A stretch of DNA of 52,493 bases from Microcaldota archaeon (lineage in GTDB: Archaea; Micrarchaeota; Micrarchaeia; Anstonellales; Bilamarchaeaceae), in NCBI GenBank assembly GCA_030648615.1, contig JAUSHJ010000034.1, positions 1 to 52,493 on the forward strand, given 5' to 3'. The notes below the pieces were generated by a model. The model did no database searches. It was not told the origin of the DNA and saw only the letters and a list, made by a program, of their open reading frames with translations. The translations under genes and the position numbers were made by a program. Of this stretch, positions 1 through 9,985 are shown piece after piece; position 1 is the stretch's first letter; every line of letters begins with the position of its first letter.

Positions 1-45
1 AATTCACTACGGACTAAAGTCCATAGATTTCTTGACATTCTTTTT
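1..45 (-). mobile_element. Possible terminal fragment of an IS200/IS605-type element
   Basis: On the minus strand the sequence TGTCAAGAA is followed by a stem CTATGGACT, a TT loop and AGTCCGTAG (plus 7-26, 9 bp with one wobble), then TGAATT. From memory, a short GTCAAGAA tract followed by such a hairpin resembles the right end of archaeal IS200/IS605 (TnpB) elements. No transposase or tnpB is visible inside the window, so this would be an end whose partner lies outside, or a small non-autonomous relic. The call is tentative because the window edge cuts it. Confidence 0.3.
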
Positions 46-90
46 GTACCGGGTCGCTTTCTTATGGGGGTGTCAGGAATCCCAGGGAAA

Positions 91-396
91 CTAGAGGGGC
101 GCTCCCCTCTGGTTGGCCTTTAAAGATTCAAATACTTGCCCTTCTAGACTAGATGCTACAGAAGCTCGTAATTCTGTTATCGGATTTACTTGATCGATTA
201 ATGGTTCTCTGGTAACTCTTTTAAGTGGCATATCTCTTAAAGAAAAAAACTTACCATCAAATTCAAAGTGTCTTCCGATGTCGAATGGCAATTCATTCGG
301 ATTTCCACCTTTAGATAAGTATCTAGATAAAGATTTTCTTAATTCTGGTGCGGCTCGTTGGTCTACACCGTAGGTAGTAATTTGTTGAATTGCCAT
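91..396 (-). CDS. Hypothetical protein, 101 aa
   Basis: I do not recognise this small soluble protein (MAIQQITTYGVDQR...). It has no membrane segment or obvious motif. A TATA-like TTTAAAT lies about 30 nt upstream, and GGGTAAT sits about 7 nt before the ATG, as for other genes here, which supports expression. The 3' end of the frame overlaps a 7-bp hairpin (93-99 with 104-110) that contains part of the stop codon. It is transcribed divergently from the 16S rRNA gene. Confidence 0.5.
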   Translation of the reverse strand: MAIQQITTYGVDQRAAPELRKSLSRYLSKGGNPNELPFDIGRHFEFDGKFFSLRDMPLKRVTREPLIDQVNPITELRASVASSLEGQVFESLKANQRGAPL

Positions 397-755
397 ATGT
401 AAATTACCCGTTCTAACTATTTAAACCTTTCTATTTTATCACTTTTAACAACAATAGACCCGCACATCAAATGAACACAGAAATTTATGCAATAATAAAG
501 AGTTTATTTCTAAACCTACGGAACCTTTATAAATAGTAACCTCACTAATTATGGTTTACCGATTAATGTAATCGTATTTTGTTTTACAGCGTTAGTGTTG
601 TTTAACTAGAAATTTACTACTGGTGAATTTGACTCATGCTTCAAGAGAAAACTAGAGATGGTGTATTAAACTCCACCGCAAATTCCAGAAATTTGGAAAC
701 TTTGCGATTAAATAATTACTTCCGTATTCGTTTAATTAGAGCGGATCAATTGTGT
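397..755 (+). other. Gene-free leader region upstream of 16S rRNA
   Basis: This stretch separates the divergent small ORF from the 16S gene. It holds a TATA box at 526-533 and about 200 nt of presumed pre-rRNA leader. The segment 731-741 can pair with 2368-2378 behind the gene and so could form a precursor processing stem. I see no other gene here. Confidence 0.5.
526..533 (+). promoter_or_regulatory. TATA box of the 16S rRNA transcript
   Basis: TTTATAAA is preceded by GGAACC, which could act as BRE. It is the best TATA match between the small divergent ORF and the 16S gene. Initiation would be expected near 555, giving a leader of roughly 200 nt. Confidence 0.5.
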
Positions 756-2292
<1,537 letters not shown>

Positions 2293-2381
2293 AATTTACT
2301 ATTTTTATAGTAAGGTTGGAATAATTTATAGCGGAAAAGTAACGTGTGGGAATCAACATTCTCTAGACTCTAATTGAAGCA

Positions 2382-2460
2382 TTGACGATTTTTTAAATCG
2401 TCAAAATTTGACATGATTCGTCATGTCAAAGCATAATGCAATTTTTTACGCATTGAAAAA
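2382..2460 (+). repeat. Tandem perfect hairpins downstream of 16S rRNA
   Basis: Two perfect 10-bp hairpins are adjacent: TTGACGATTT (2382-2391) with its complement at 2395-2404, and TTTGACATGA (2407-2416) with its complement at 2421-2430 around a TTCG loop. A weaker AATGC/GCATT pair follows (to about 2455), and T-rich sequence (about 2466-2490) lies beyond. They could end or process the 16S transcript. They also resemble the hairpin arrays at 20108, 31105, 31603, 33991, 34235 and 35888. Confidence 0.6.
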
Positions 2461-2563
2461 TGAGTTAAATTTTTCTTATTTTTTATTTTAATTGTTAGCT
2501 GTGCCGAAGGCACTTGCGACAACTAGCGTGAGCTAAATCTCAAAATTATTTTAAATAAATTTA

Positions 2564-3076
2564 TTAGTTCCGCTCAACTAAATAGTGTAACTGCAGAAGA
2601 CCACTATTGAATTTGGTTGACTTTACAAGTTTTAGATTTATTATTTTACCTATATTTTTGAACAGTGGAATCCCTTTTCCCAAAAGAATTGGATGAATTG
2701 AAATAATAATTTCATCTACTAATCCTGCATTCATTAGTATGGAGATTGCTTCACTGCCACCAATAAGCCAAATATTTTTTCCTTTTTGTTGCCTGAGTTT
2801 TTTAGTGAATGGAACTAGATCAGAAATAAACGTTATGTTTTCTTTATTTTGTTCTGAACTATGAGTAAAAACGTACCACTTCCTACCTTCTTTTGGGCTA
2901 TCTCCTAGCTTAATTGCAGTTTCGTATGTTTTTCTCCCCATTAGTGCACAGTCAGTAGATGATAGAAATTTTGTATAGCCATAATCCTGATCGGTAAAAA
3001 GCCAATCCAGTTCTCCGTTTTCCCCTGTTATGAAACCGTCTAAACTTGAAGCTATGAATAGGATTATTTTTCTCAT
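2564..3076 (-). CDS. RibD C-terminal/dihydrofolate reductase-like protein
   Basis: This 170-aa protein has the layout of the RibD-C/DHFR-like (YyaP-type) family. It opens with the first strand and the S-LDGFI motif (residues 1-16), followed by LMGRKTYE (45-52) and WLIGGSEA (103-110). Such proteins bind NADPH and a pterin-like or flavin-precursor substrate; the true substrate cannot be read from sequence. I start it at the internal ATG (3076), because the longer frame would run back into the upstream pilin gene. That gene ends 4 nt before, so the two are probably co-transcribed. The length is normal for a stand-alone member. Bacterial members are common, so lateral transfer is possible. Confidence 0.8.
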   Translation of the reverse strand: MRKIILFIASSLDGFITGENGELDWLFTDQDYGYTKFLSSTDCALMGRKTYETAIKLGDSPKEGRKWYVFTHSSEQNKENITFISDLVPFTKKLRQQKGKNIWLIGGSEAISILMNAGLVDEIIISIHPILLGKGIPLFKNIGKIINLKLVKSTKFNSGLLQLHYLVERN

Positions 3077-3080
3077 GACA

Positions 3081-3557
3081 TCACATACATCTTCCAGCGT
3101 ATGGAACATTGACTTGTTGAGAAATATTTACCAACTGACCCTTATCATAAAGAAAATAAAACTGATTAAAAGAGTAAATCTGCCCCTGACCAGGGCAGGA
3201 AGGCCAAACGCCAAATGCAATCTGTTTTCTCTGTTGCGGAAGTAATGGTACATTCATTAATGCTGCAGAATATGGACTAAATCGCATAAATTTGATAGTT
3301 ATTTTTTCGTAGTCATTATTCTTAACATAAAATGAAAGTGAACTTCCAGTCCAAGTTATAGTATCTACTGAAATAGGATATGCGGCTTCCCATGCAACCT
3401 GCCCTAATTTTTCTTTTTGATCTGATGCAATACTAGAAGAACCCATGAAAAGTAATACTACAGTAAGTGCGATCACTAATATAACTGCCAAAATAACTAA
3501 ATATTCAGTTGATGCTTGAGCACGAAACGTTCTAATCAATTTAATTTCCTTCTTCAC
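3081..3557 (-). CDS. Type IV pilin-like protein with class III signal peptide
   Basis: This is a 158-aa protein with a short basic leader (MKKEIKLIRTFRA), then QASTEYL and a hydrophobic helix (about residues 18-40). This is the class III signal peptide arrangement, cleaved by an EppA-type prepilin peptidase just before Q14. The hydrophobic helix then packs into a pilus or related surface filament. The rest is a predicted beta-rich exported domain with a few cysteines near its C terminus. No pilus ATPase or platform gene is nearby, so it is probably one of several dispersed pilins. It lies just upstream of the RibD-like gene on the same strand. Confidence 0.8.
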   Translation of the reverse strand: MKKEIKLIRTFRAQASTEYLVILAVILVIALTVVLLFMGSSSIASDQKEKLGQVAWEAAYPISVDTITWTGSSLSFYVKNNDYEKITIKFMRFSPYSAALMNVPLLPQQRKQIAFGVWPSCPGQGQIYSFNQFYFLYDKGQLVNISQQVNVPYAGRCM

Positions 3558-3611
3558 ATATTATATTCTAAACAAAATGTTTAAATTATATGACCGTACA
3601 CTTTCTATTAT

Positions 3612-4328
3612 ATGTCAGAGAAAAATCAACCGTTGATTGTAGAAATGGAGCAGGTACATAACTGCATATCAGTAGAGGTATGCGAAAAACTAAAGGATCT
3701 TAAACTAAAATGGCTCGCAACTATAAACAGTGATGAAAAAGCAGTAACGAACTTATTTGAACTTGATAGTGAAAAATTAAAAAAAGCAGTCCAAAAAATT
3801 AGAGAACATACCAATGTGAAAGACGTCAAAATAATAATTAATGGCCCTAAAAAATCTCAGATAACCATAACCACAATAAGATCAGTAGCTACTGCACCTT
3901 ACCTTGCAAAGACAGGTACGATGTGGATAGAGCCTACCTGGACAGAAGGTGGCGTTGATTATGTAACAATGCTTGCACCTAATTATAAAAGCTTGAAGCA
4001 ATTTATGGATCTAGTAAGCGAGAAAGGATATGATTTGAAGATAAAATCAAAACGGTATCTTGACCCTAAGGAAACATTATCTCTTGATACGTTCAGGACT
4101 TCTGGATTTACAAAGCTTAGGACTGCGGGCGAATTATTGACTGATAGGCAAATGGAAGTGTTTGATTTGGCTTGCCGTTACGGTTACTATGAAGAGCCAA
4201 AAAAGATTTCCATTGAGGAACTTGGTATTAAGCTGGATATTAGTCCATCTACCTGTGCTGAACTATTAAGAAAGGCTGAACGGAAATTACTGCCTATCTT
4301 GAGCGATGTTTTAAGAATTATGAGATGA
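3612..4328 (+). CDS. Bacterio-opsin-activator-type HTH transcription regulator
   Basis: This 238-aa protein has a C-terminal HTH_10 (Bat-type) domain at about residues 174-235. It starts LLTDRQMEVFDLACRYGYYE and continues with the recognition-helix region around SIEELGIKLDISPST. The N-terminal 170 residues look like the sensor or dimerisation part of archaeal Bat-like regulators; no ligand can be inferred. It is transcribed divergently from the pilin gene with a 54-nt gap, so it may control that gene, though this is only inference. It converges on the PEP-utilizing protein gene, with 6 nt between stops. Confidence 0.8.
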   Translation: MSEKNQPLIVEMEQVHNCISVEVCEKLKDLKLKWLATINSDEKAVTNLFELDSEKLKKAVQKIREHTNVKDVKIIINGPKKSQITITTIRSVATAPYLAKTGTMWIEPTWTEGGVDYVTMLAPNYKSLKQFMDLVSEKGYDLKIKSKRYLDPKETLSLDTFRTSGFTKLRTAGELLTDRQMEVFDLACRYGYYEEPKKISIEELGIKLDISPSTCAELLRKAERKLLPILSDVLRIMR

Positions 4329-4334
4329 CAGACG

Positions 4335-5834
4335 TTAGTTTCTAAGTATCCTAACTAATCCTTCATCTGCATTCAACTCTACTAAATCTCCGTTTTTCAA
4401 GACCTTTGTTGCGATCTTTGTTGCGAGAACGCATGGAATGCCCATTTCTCTTGACAGGATAGCGGCATGACTCGTTATGCCACCTTCATCTGTGATTATC
4501 CCAATAGCCTTTTTCATTGCCACTACCATTTCTGGACGAGTCATACTTGTTACTAAAATCTCTCCCTTTTGCATATATTTGAGATCTTCTTTTTTCATTA
4601 TTATCCTAACTGGACCTTCTACAAAACCTCTTGAAGCACAAACACCATCTAATTCGTCTACAGAAACATTTAGGGAAAAGATATTATGGTAAGTTTCCTG
4701 GGCGTCTTTCCCACTTACGACTTCGTAATTACCAGGAACGTTTATGATAACACAATACTCACGTCGTCTTTCCAACTCCCTACGATCATAAATACCATCG
4801 AACAGAATTCCTTTTATTTCAGGATGAATACAGTATCTTAATTCCTTTTCTGTCAAACCACTTCTCCTGGAAAATTCAACTAAAAACCTCTGAAGATAGT
4901 GACAACCTTTCAAAACGTACTTCTTCCGTTCATCCTGCATGAAAGCGAAACATTCTGCAATTTTAATCAGATTTATTACATCCTGAGATAAATTAAGTTG
5001 TCGAATTAATTCATTTTTCATTTTTATTGTTTCTGGAACTATGGAATTTATTTTATTTATTTCTGAATCTGGAACAACTCCTTCTTTTAGTTCTTCTATA
5101 ATTCTAGAAGCAAAATATCTTGAATCTAGTATAATGGTATGAGCATAATTATTTTGTATCCAGAAGTACTTTTTTGAATGAGATTCTAGATCATTTTTTA
5201 AGCTATTTAATATTCCTTCTTCAGTAGTTAGTTTCAAAATGAGAGATTTATTTGCAATCTTCATCAAATCTTTCTTCTCGGAATTGATAAATGATTCATT
5301 AATTGGAGAGAACAAAATGGCATAATATTCATGAAATTTATCTTTAGGAAGAATTTTTTCCATAACAGGAGATATGAAATTTTGGGCATCCATGGAAAAT
5401 GAATCCTGATAAATCAATGAGACATCATACTCTGCAACGTATTTCTCATAGAATTCATTGTAAAGATCGAATAATTCTTGTTTAGACAATTTAGAAATAT
5501 CAGTAATATCGATCTTATGATGAGTCTTATCCAAGTCTTTTAGAAGAACTAACCAGGAATTCTCGAGATTTTTTAGATAACTCAGATTATCGTTGACTTT
5601 GTTAATAAGAGAATTCCTTAAATTTATCATAGAAGCTCGATCATAATGAAATCGCGTAAAATCATTAGAAAAAAAAGTCATTGTAATAGAATGTGCTTCT
5701 CCACCAGTAATTTTTGCTACTCTTGTGCAGCAATCCATATAAACGTAGCTAAAGTAAGGAGTACCTGCAAGTCCTTTTTCTACCCATTCTCGTTTGTCTA
5801 GAGTAAATCTACTTATGAATTCAGTTGTTTCCAT
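4335..5834 (-). CDS. PEP-utilizing enzyme mobile (phosphohistidine) domain protein
   Basis: In this 499-aa protein the last 100 residues form the swivelling phosphohistidine domain of PEP synthase/pyruvate phosphate dikinase enzymes. The signature GGITSHAAI, with the phospho-accepting His near residue 456, is followed by GIPCVLAT. The first 380 residues are helical and do not show the ATP-grasp nucleotide domain of PPDK, nor the PEP-binding TIM barrel. It may be a partner subunit or a specialised phosphotransferase similar in layout to antibiotic-modifying relatives. The substrate is unknown. It is a single gene, divergent from metX. Confidence 0.75.
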   Translation of the reverse strand: METTEFISRFTLDKREWVEKGLAGTPYFSYVYMDCCTRVAKITGGEAHSITMTFFSNDFTRFHYDRASMINLRNSLINKVNDNLSYLKNLENSWLVLLKDLDKTHHKIDITDISKLSKQELFDLYNEFYEKYVAEYDVSLIYQDSFSMDAQNFISPVMEKILPKDKFHEYYAILFSPINESFINSEKKDLMKIANKSLILKLTTEEGILNSLKNDLESHSKKYFWIQNNYAHTIILDSRYFASRIIEELKEGVVPDSEINKINSIVPETIKMKNELIRQLNLSQDVINLIKIAECFAFMQDERKKYVLKGCHYLQRFLVEFSRRSGLTEKELRYCIHPEIKGILFDGIYDRRELERRREYCVIINVPGNYEVVSGKDAQETYHNIFSLNVSVDELDGVCASRGFVEGPVRIIMKKEDLKYMQKGEILVTSMTRPEMVVAMKKAIGIITDEGGITSHAAILSREMGIPCVLATKIATKVLKNGDLVELNADEGLVRILRN

Positions 5835-5912
5835 AGATATAAGATGTTTAGAAAAATTGTTAAAAGAATGAGTTTTTTAAGGTAAACTAAAAATAGTATA
5901 TTGGTAATAACT

Positions 5913-7010
5913 ATGACGACCTATATTGATGCTACCTATGAACAAAGAATTACCGATTTAGAAAAAATAACCATCGGTGAATTTAAACTTTCCAACGGAG
6001 ACTTTTTTGGACCTGTAGATGTGGCATATAAAACATATGGAAAATTGTCCGAAAAAAAAGATAATACAATATTTGTTTGCCACAGTATCTCCGGAGATTG
6101 TCACGTAAGTGATTTCTATCCTAATTCCACTATACCTGGATGGTGGAGCAAACTTATAGGTCCTGGGAAATATATAGATACAAATAAATTTTTTGTTATA
6201 TGCCCTAATGTTTTTGGTGGTTGTTATGGAACTACAGGTCCAAGTTCAATAAACCCAAAAACAGGGAAGCGATATGGTTCTGCATTCCCTAAATTTAGCT
6301 TAAAAGACGTTGTTACATGTCATCAAAAAGTATTGGAGTATCTTGGAATAACTAAAGTAAATGCAGTTTTAGGAGGATCGTTCGGAGGTACACAGGTGCT
6401 TGCCTGGATGGCATATTACCCCGACAGCATGAAAAAGGCAATACCGATAGCATGTTCTCCTTCTACACCAGTATCATCCGTTGCGTTTAACTCCATAGTC
6501 AAAAGAATACTTCACAATGATAAAAATTTTAACAATGGAGACTATTATGAAATCGGGCAACCGACTAACACCATTGCACTTTCCAGAGTAGCATTAGAAC
6601 TTCAGTTTGTAAGCCATCTTGAATTGCAAAAGGCGTATGGAAGAAAAATAGTAGATGGAGAATTTGCAGTATCAAAAAGCATGTGGGAAAAGAGCCTAAA
6701 ATTCGCAAAAAGATTTGATGCCAACAGTTTTCTTTTAATGCTTAATTCCATGGATAATTTTGATCTTGGCCAGAACGATGTTACATTGAAAAAATCATTA
6801 GAAAATGGAGATTATCAGATGCTTGGGATAGCTGTAAGCTCTGATACGCTTTACTCTCCAGTAGAAATGAAAAAAATAATTAACGCACGTAAGAAAAATA
6901 GCAAAACGGCCAGATACTATGAATTAAAATCATCTTTTGGTCACGATGCATTTTTTAATGAGATCGATAGTGTAGGCCCAAAAATAAAGAAATTTATAAA
7001 CGAAAAGTAA
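5913..7010 (+). CDS. metX: Homoserine O-acetyltransferase (MetX family)
   Basis: This 365-aa alpha/beta hydrolase activates homoserine by acylation for methionine synthesis. The nucleophile Ser156 sits in GGSFGG, upstream of which is the family block GGCYGTTGPSS (about 102-112). The remaining triad members are probably Asp311 (SSDTLYSP) and His344 (FGHDAFF). Acetyl versus succinyl donor use cannot be decided by eye. The ATG at 5913 is preferred over the upstream TTG because GGTAATAAC precedes it like other ribosome sites here. No other methionine gene is adjacent. A short hairpin (CTCAG/CTGAG, 7023-7037) follows the stop. Confidence 0.85.
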   Translation: MTTYIDATYEQRITDLEKITIGEFKLSNGDFFGPVDVAYKTYGKLSEKKDNTIFVCHSISGDCHVSDFYPNSTIPGWWSKLIGPGKYIDTNKFFVICPNVFGGCYGTTGPSSINPKTGKRYGSAFPKFSLKDVVTCHQKVLEYLGITKVNAVLGGSFGGTQVLAWMAYYPDSMKKAIPIACSPSTPVSSVAFNSIVKRILHNDKNFNNGDYYEIGQPTNTIALSRVALELQFVSHLELQKAYGRKIVDGEFAVSKSMWEKSLKFAKRFDANSFLLMLNSMDNFDLGQNDVTLKKSLENGDYQMLGIAVSSDTLYSPVEMKKIINARKKNSKTARYYELKSSFGHDAFFNEIDSVGPKIKKFINEK

Positions 7011-7118
7011 TGTAAAATGTTCTCAGATATTCTGAGGACTATGCGCTAATTGTATATAAATATCCATAAGAATTCGTCAATAGTCGTAAATCTACCTACC
7101 GTTGCAAAACGGCAATAG

Positions 7119-7127
7119 TTATAAATA
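7119..7127 (+). promoter_or_regulatory. TATA box for the HerA-like ATPase gene
   Basis: TTATAAATA lies about 30 nt before the ATG at 7156, the spacing expected for a leaderless archaeal transcript. Its position inside the longer open frame (which opens with TTG at 7102) argues that translation starts at 7156 or 7162 rather than 7102. Confidence 0.55.
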
Positions 7128-7155
7128 CTATGTTGCATATGATAGTACAACGTGT

Positions 7156-9423
7156 ATGATTATGGAAGTACGAGAGCTGCACCTTTACTCAGAAAAAGTA
7201 GAGGAAGATGATGTAAAGAATTTCTTAAATAGAATAGTCCGAACTGACTTCCCCATCTTAGGATTCTTTAGTCCTTCAGATATCTTGGCAATACACGCTT
7301 TTCAGTTCATAATCAAAAGAGACAATAATACGGTTAGATTTTACGTAAGAGAAAAAAATGGTCTTCAGAATGTTTCGCCACTAATTTTCCCGTTTAGATT
7401 ATGCGATCCTACTTTACTAACGCCTTCTAGCGGGTCATTCTTCCCATTTCCAAGACTTTATTTCATTAACGGAAGCCAACATGACTTACTAGATTTTGTA
7501 CTCAAGGAAAATATAGAGGAATTAACGTTAAGCATAACCAAGATACTTGGAAGTTTTCTAGCAACAGGAACCGCAATAAACAAAAATGGACATATGGGAA
7601 AGGTAATCATAAGAAATCCACAAAAATTTCTTAAGATAAATCTAGAAAAGAATCCTTCAATTTATATAGAATTACTAGAACCGTTGCCAAAGCAAATTGC
7701 AACAACATCGCAATACCCCATTTTTGAAGAACGAAACACTAGCTTAGGGATAGATAATTATGATCCTTTCCAGCATACATTAATAGCTGGCACATCAGGT
7801 TCTGGTAAAAGTAAGGCACTTTTTGTATTACTAAAGGCACTTGAAGCAAAATACGGAAATGGCATACGAATAATTATGGTTGACCCCCATGGCGAATTCA
7901 GTAAATTGATGCCGAATGCAAAAATAATTGATTTTATAGGTAATTATATTGAACCCCTAGATGTCGGAAAGGACAAAACTCCAATGCTTACACAACTAGT
8001 TTCTCAACTAATCGCATCTTCCATAGGACAGGAAAACAAATATTCTGAACGCGTGCTATTCTACGCAGTGCATTTGCTTTCTTCTATTGGAAAACTGGAA
8101 TTGAACAACATTAGTGCGCTTCTTACAGATTCTTCAGTTAAAGCAGAATTCGTGAGCCAATGCGACAATGACGAAGTAAAGAGGTTCTTTGACGAAGAGT
8201 ATAATGATATTCACATCCATCATTTCAATAATGCAATATTACCAATATTAAATTTCATAGGAGAGTATCAACTCTACTTAGGTAAAGAGAAGAAAAGAGA
8301 AAGCTTGCTCGATACTCTTCATGACAATAAAATGACTATAGTTTCGTTTGATCCTAAATTCTTTGGAAGAAGAATGATAAGCTTCCTTGCGGGTGCAATA
8401 ATCAACCAAATGTACATTCTTGCAATTACTGGGAAGTTACAGGATAAACCAACTATACTTGTTGTGGATGAATTCCCAAGAGTAGAGACCAGAGTTACCA
8501 GAGATATACTTTCAGAAACAAGGAAATTCAATTTATTTGCTTATCTGTCCTGCCAATACTTAGGACAACTAAGCAAGGATGTTCTTGACTCTATAGTGTC
8601 AAATACCAGAAATATAATAGCATTCAAAATAAACAGACAGGATGCGACAATGCTTAGCTCAATTATGGAAATTAAAGTAGAAGAGTATTTCAAGAAACAT
8701 AGATCTACAACGGAATTAGAAGAGTCAAAGAAAGAGATGTTTGTAAGACTTCATCAGAGAGAGTGTATTGTTAGACTATTTGACGGTGTAAAATATCTTT
8801 TACCAATGAAACTCAAAATAGTAGATGCAAAAAAATGGGGTCTTGTAGAAGGCGGAACCATACCAAATACTGGTCAAAAACAAATGCAGGAACAGGAAGA
8901 TACTAGCAATGGAAAAGGAGTTCCTCTGCGTTACGCAGAAGCCCACCGAGTAGAGGAAGGGCAAAAAGAGCAGGTGCAAATGCAACAGCAAGAAGTCGAA
9001 ATAAAAAAAGAAGATGAACGACCAAAAATAGAACTTCCTGATCCTATGTCTGAGACTGATCTTCTGAAAGAAACTCCAGATGTGATATATCGATTAGAAA
9101 TGGCGCAAATGGCACAAAAAGAAGAGGCAAAGCCAAAGATAAATGAAATAGCAAAGAAGGAAGTTGTAACTAATCCACTAGAGCAAATAGTAATTGCCAA
9201 TCCTCTTGAACAGGCAATTGTAGTAAATCCATTGGAACAGACAGAAGATAATGGAACTGAAAATATAGAAGAAAAAACTGAAAAGAGTTCCACAAAATCT
9301 GCAAATGGAAAATCCAAAGAGAAATCAACAAAACCTAAGAATATAAAGTCAAAAGAAAAAACCTCAAAATCTGCAATGAAAAGTCAGAAGAAGAATAAGA
9401 AATCTAGCGGGAAGAAAGGTTAA
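7156..9423 (+). CDS. HerA/VirB4-like (DUF87) ATPase with repetitive basic tail
   Basis: This is a 755-aa P-loop ATPase of the HerA-FtsK/VirB4-like group. Walker A GTSGSGKS is near residue 212 and is followed by MVDPHGEF; Walker B ILVVDEFPR is near residue 436. Such ATPases pump DNA or protein, or remodel DNA ends; no NurA nuclease neighbour is present to support the repair version. From about residue 575 the protein becomes Gln/Glu/Lys-rich. It contains a triple NPLEQ repeat (around 675-695) and ends in a Lys/Ser-rich tail of some 50 residues that could bind nucleic acid. Start chosen from the promoter spacing. The nearest gene downstream is convergent. Confidence 0.8.
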   Translation: MIMEVRELHLYSEKVEEDDVKNFLNRIVRTDFPILGFFSPSDILAIHAFQFIIKRDNNTVRFYVREKNGLQNVSPLIFPFRLCDPTLLTPSSGSFFPFPRLYFINGSQHDLLDFVLKENIEELTLSITKILGSFLATGTAINKNGHMGKVIIRNPQKFLKINLEKNPSIYIELLEPLPKQIATTSQYPIFEERNTSLGIDNYDPFQHTLIAGTSGSGKSKALFVLLKALEAKYGNGIRIIMVDPHGEFSKLMPNAKIIDFIGNYIEPLDVGKDKTPMLTQLVSQLIASSIGQENKYSERVLFYAVHLLSSIGKLELNNISALLTDSSVKAEFVSQCDNDEVKRFFDEEYNDIHIHHFNNAILPILNFIGEYQLYLGKEKKRESLLDTLHDNKMTIVSFDPKFFGRRMISFLAGAIINQMYILAITGKLQDKPTILVVDEFPRVETRVTRDILSETRKFNLFAYLSCQYLGQLSKDVLDSIVSNTRNIIAFKINRQDATMLSSIMEIKVEEYFKKHRSTTELEESKKEMFVRLHQRECIVRLFDGVKYLLPMKLKIVDAKKWGLVEGGTIPNTGQKQMQEQEDTSNGKGVPLRYAEAHRVEEGQKEQVQMQQQEVEIKKEDERPKIELPDPMSETDLLKETPDVIYRLEMAQMAQKEEAKPKINEIAKKEVVTNPLEQIVIANPLEQAIVVNPLEQTEDNGTENIEEKTEKSSTKSANGKSKEKSTKPKNIKSKEKTSKSAMKSQKKNKKSSGKKG

Positions 9424-9430
9424 AAATGCT

Positions 9431-9985
9431 TCAGTCCTTCACCAGAATTTCTTTTGTAAAATCGAAAAGTTCTCTGATGGAGATAAGTCGTTTCTTTATC
9501 GTTCTGCTATAATATTCTTTTTCGGTCTTTTTTAGTTTTTCGCCTTTCTGTATTTTGTATAGGATTTCAATTTGTCGCGGAGCAAATATGAATGAAAGGT
9601 AGTAATTCAATCCAGACCGGAATCCTTGCATTTGTGAAGCCTTAGAATACTGTTCGTAGATCTGCCTGAACTCGCTTTCATCTAAATTATTAAGTTTGAT
9701 CTTTCTTCCAGAAAGCAATTTCTTAAGTGCTGATTTTTTGCCTTTGTTTTTTATGACCTGAATTGAGATAGATAAGATTTCAAGAAGCATGTCAAGTAAT
9801 TTTTCTTTTGTAGCCATTTCTAGAAGATTTTTGTAGTTAATTTCAGCATTTTCAAGTAGTAGTGGAATTCCAAGAATATACCTGATTTCATTGTTTTTTA
9901 TTGCTTCGATTATTGCCTTTTCTATGGATGACTCTTCGAATAATGAATAACCATACTGAGAAAATATTTTCTTAAAATCATTCAT
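9431..9985 (-). CDS. Helical partner of the upstream nucleotidyltransferase
   Basis: I do not recognise this 184-aa, mostly helical, charged protein. It overlaps the 3' end of the nucleotidyltransferase gene by 8 nt, so the two are translationally coupled and probably act together. A small helical protein paired with a nucleotidyltransferase recalls toxin-antitoxin-like modules. That remains inference, because no helix-turn-helix or known antitoxin motif is visible. Confidence 0.6.
   Translation of the reverse strand: MNDFKKIFSQYGYSLFEESSIEKAIIEAIKNNEIRYILGIPLLLENAEINYKNLLEMATKEKLLDMLLEILSISIQVIKNKGKKSALKKLLSGRKIKLNNLDESEFRQIYEQYSKASQMQGFRSGLNYYLSFIFAPRQIEILYKIQKGEKLKKTEKEYYSRTIKKRLISIRELFDFTKEILVKD

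Noticed and set aside
8931-9317. Long Ser/Phe-rich frame opposite the HerA-like gene
   Set aside because: Mirror of the Lys/Glu-rich repeat tail; low complexity, no ribosome site.
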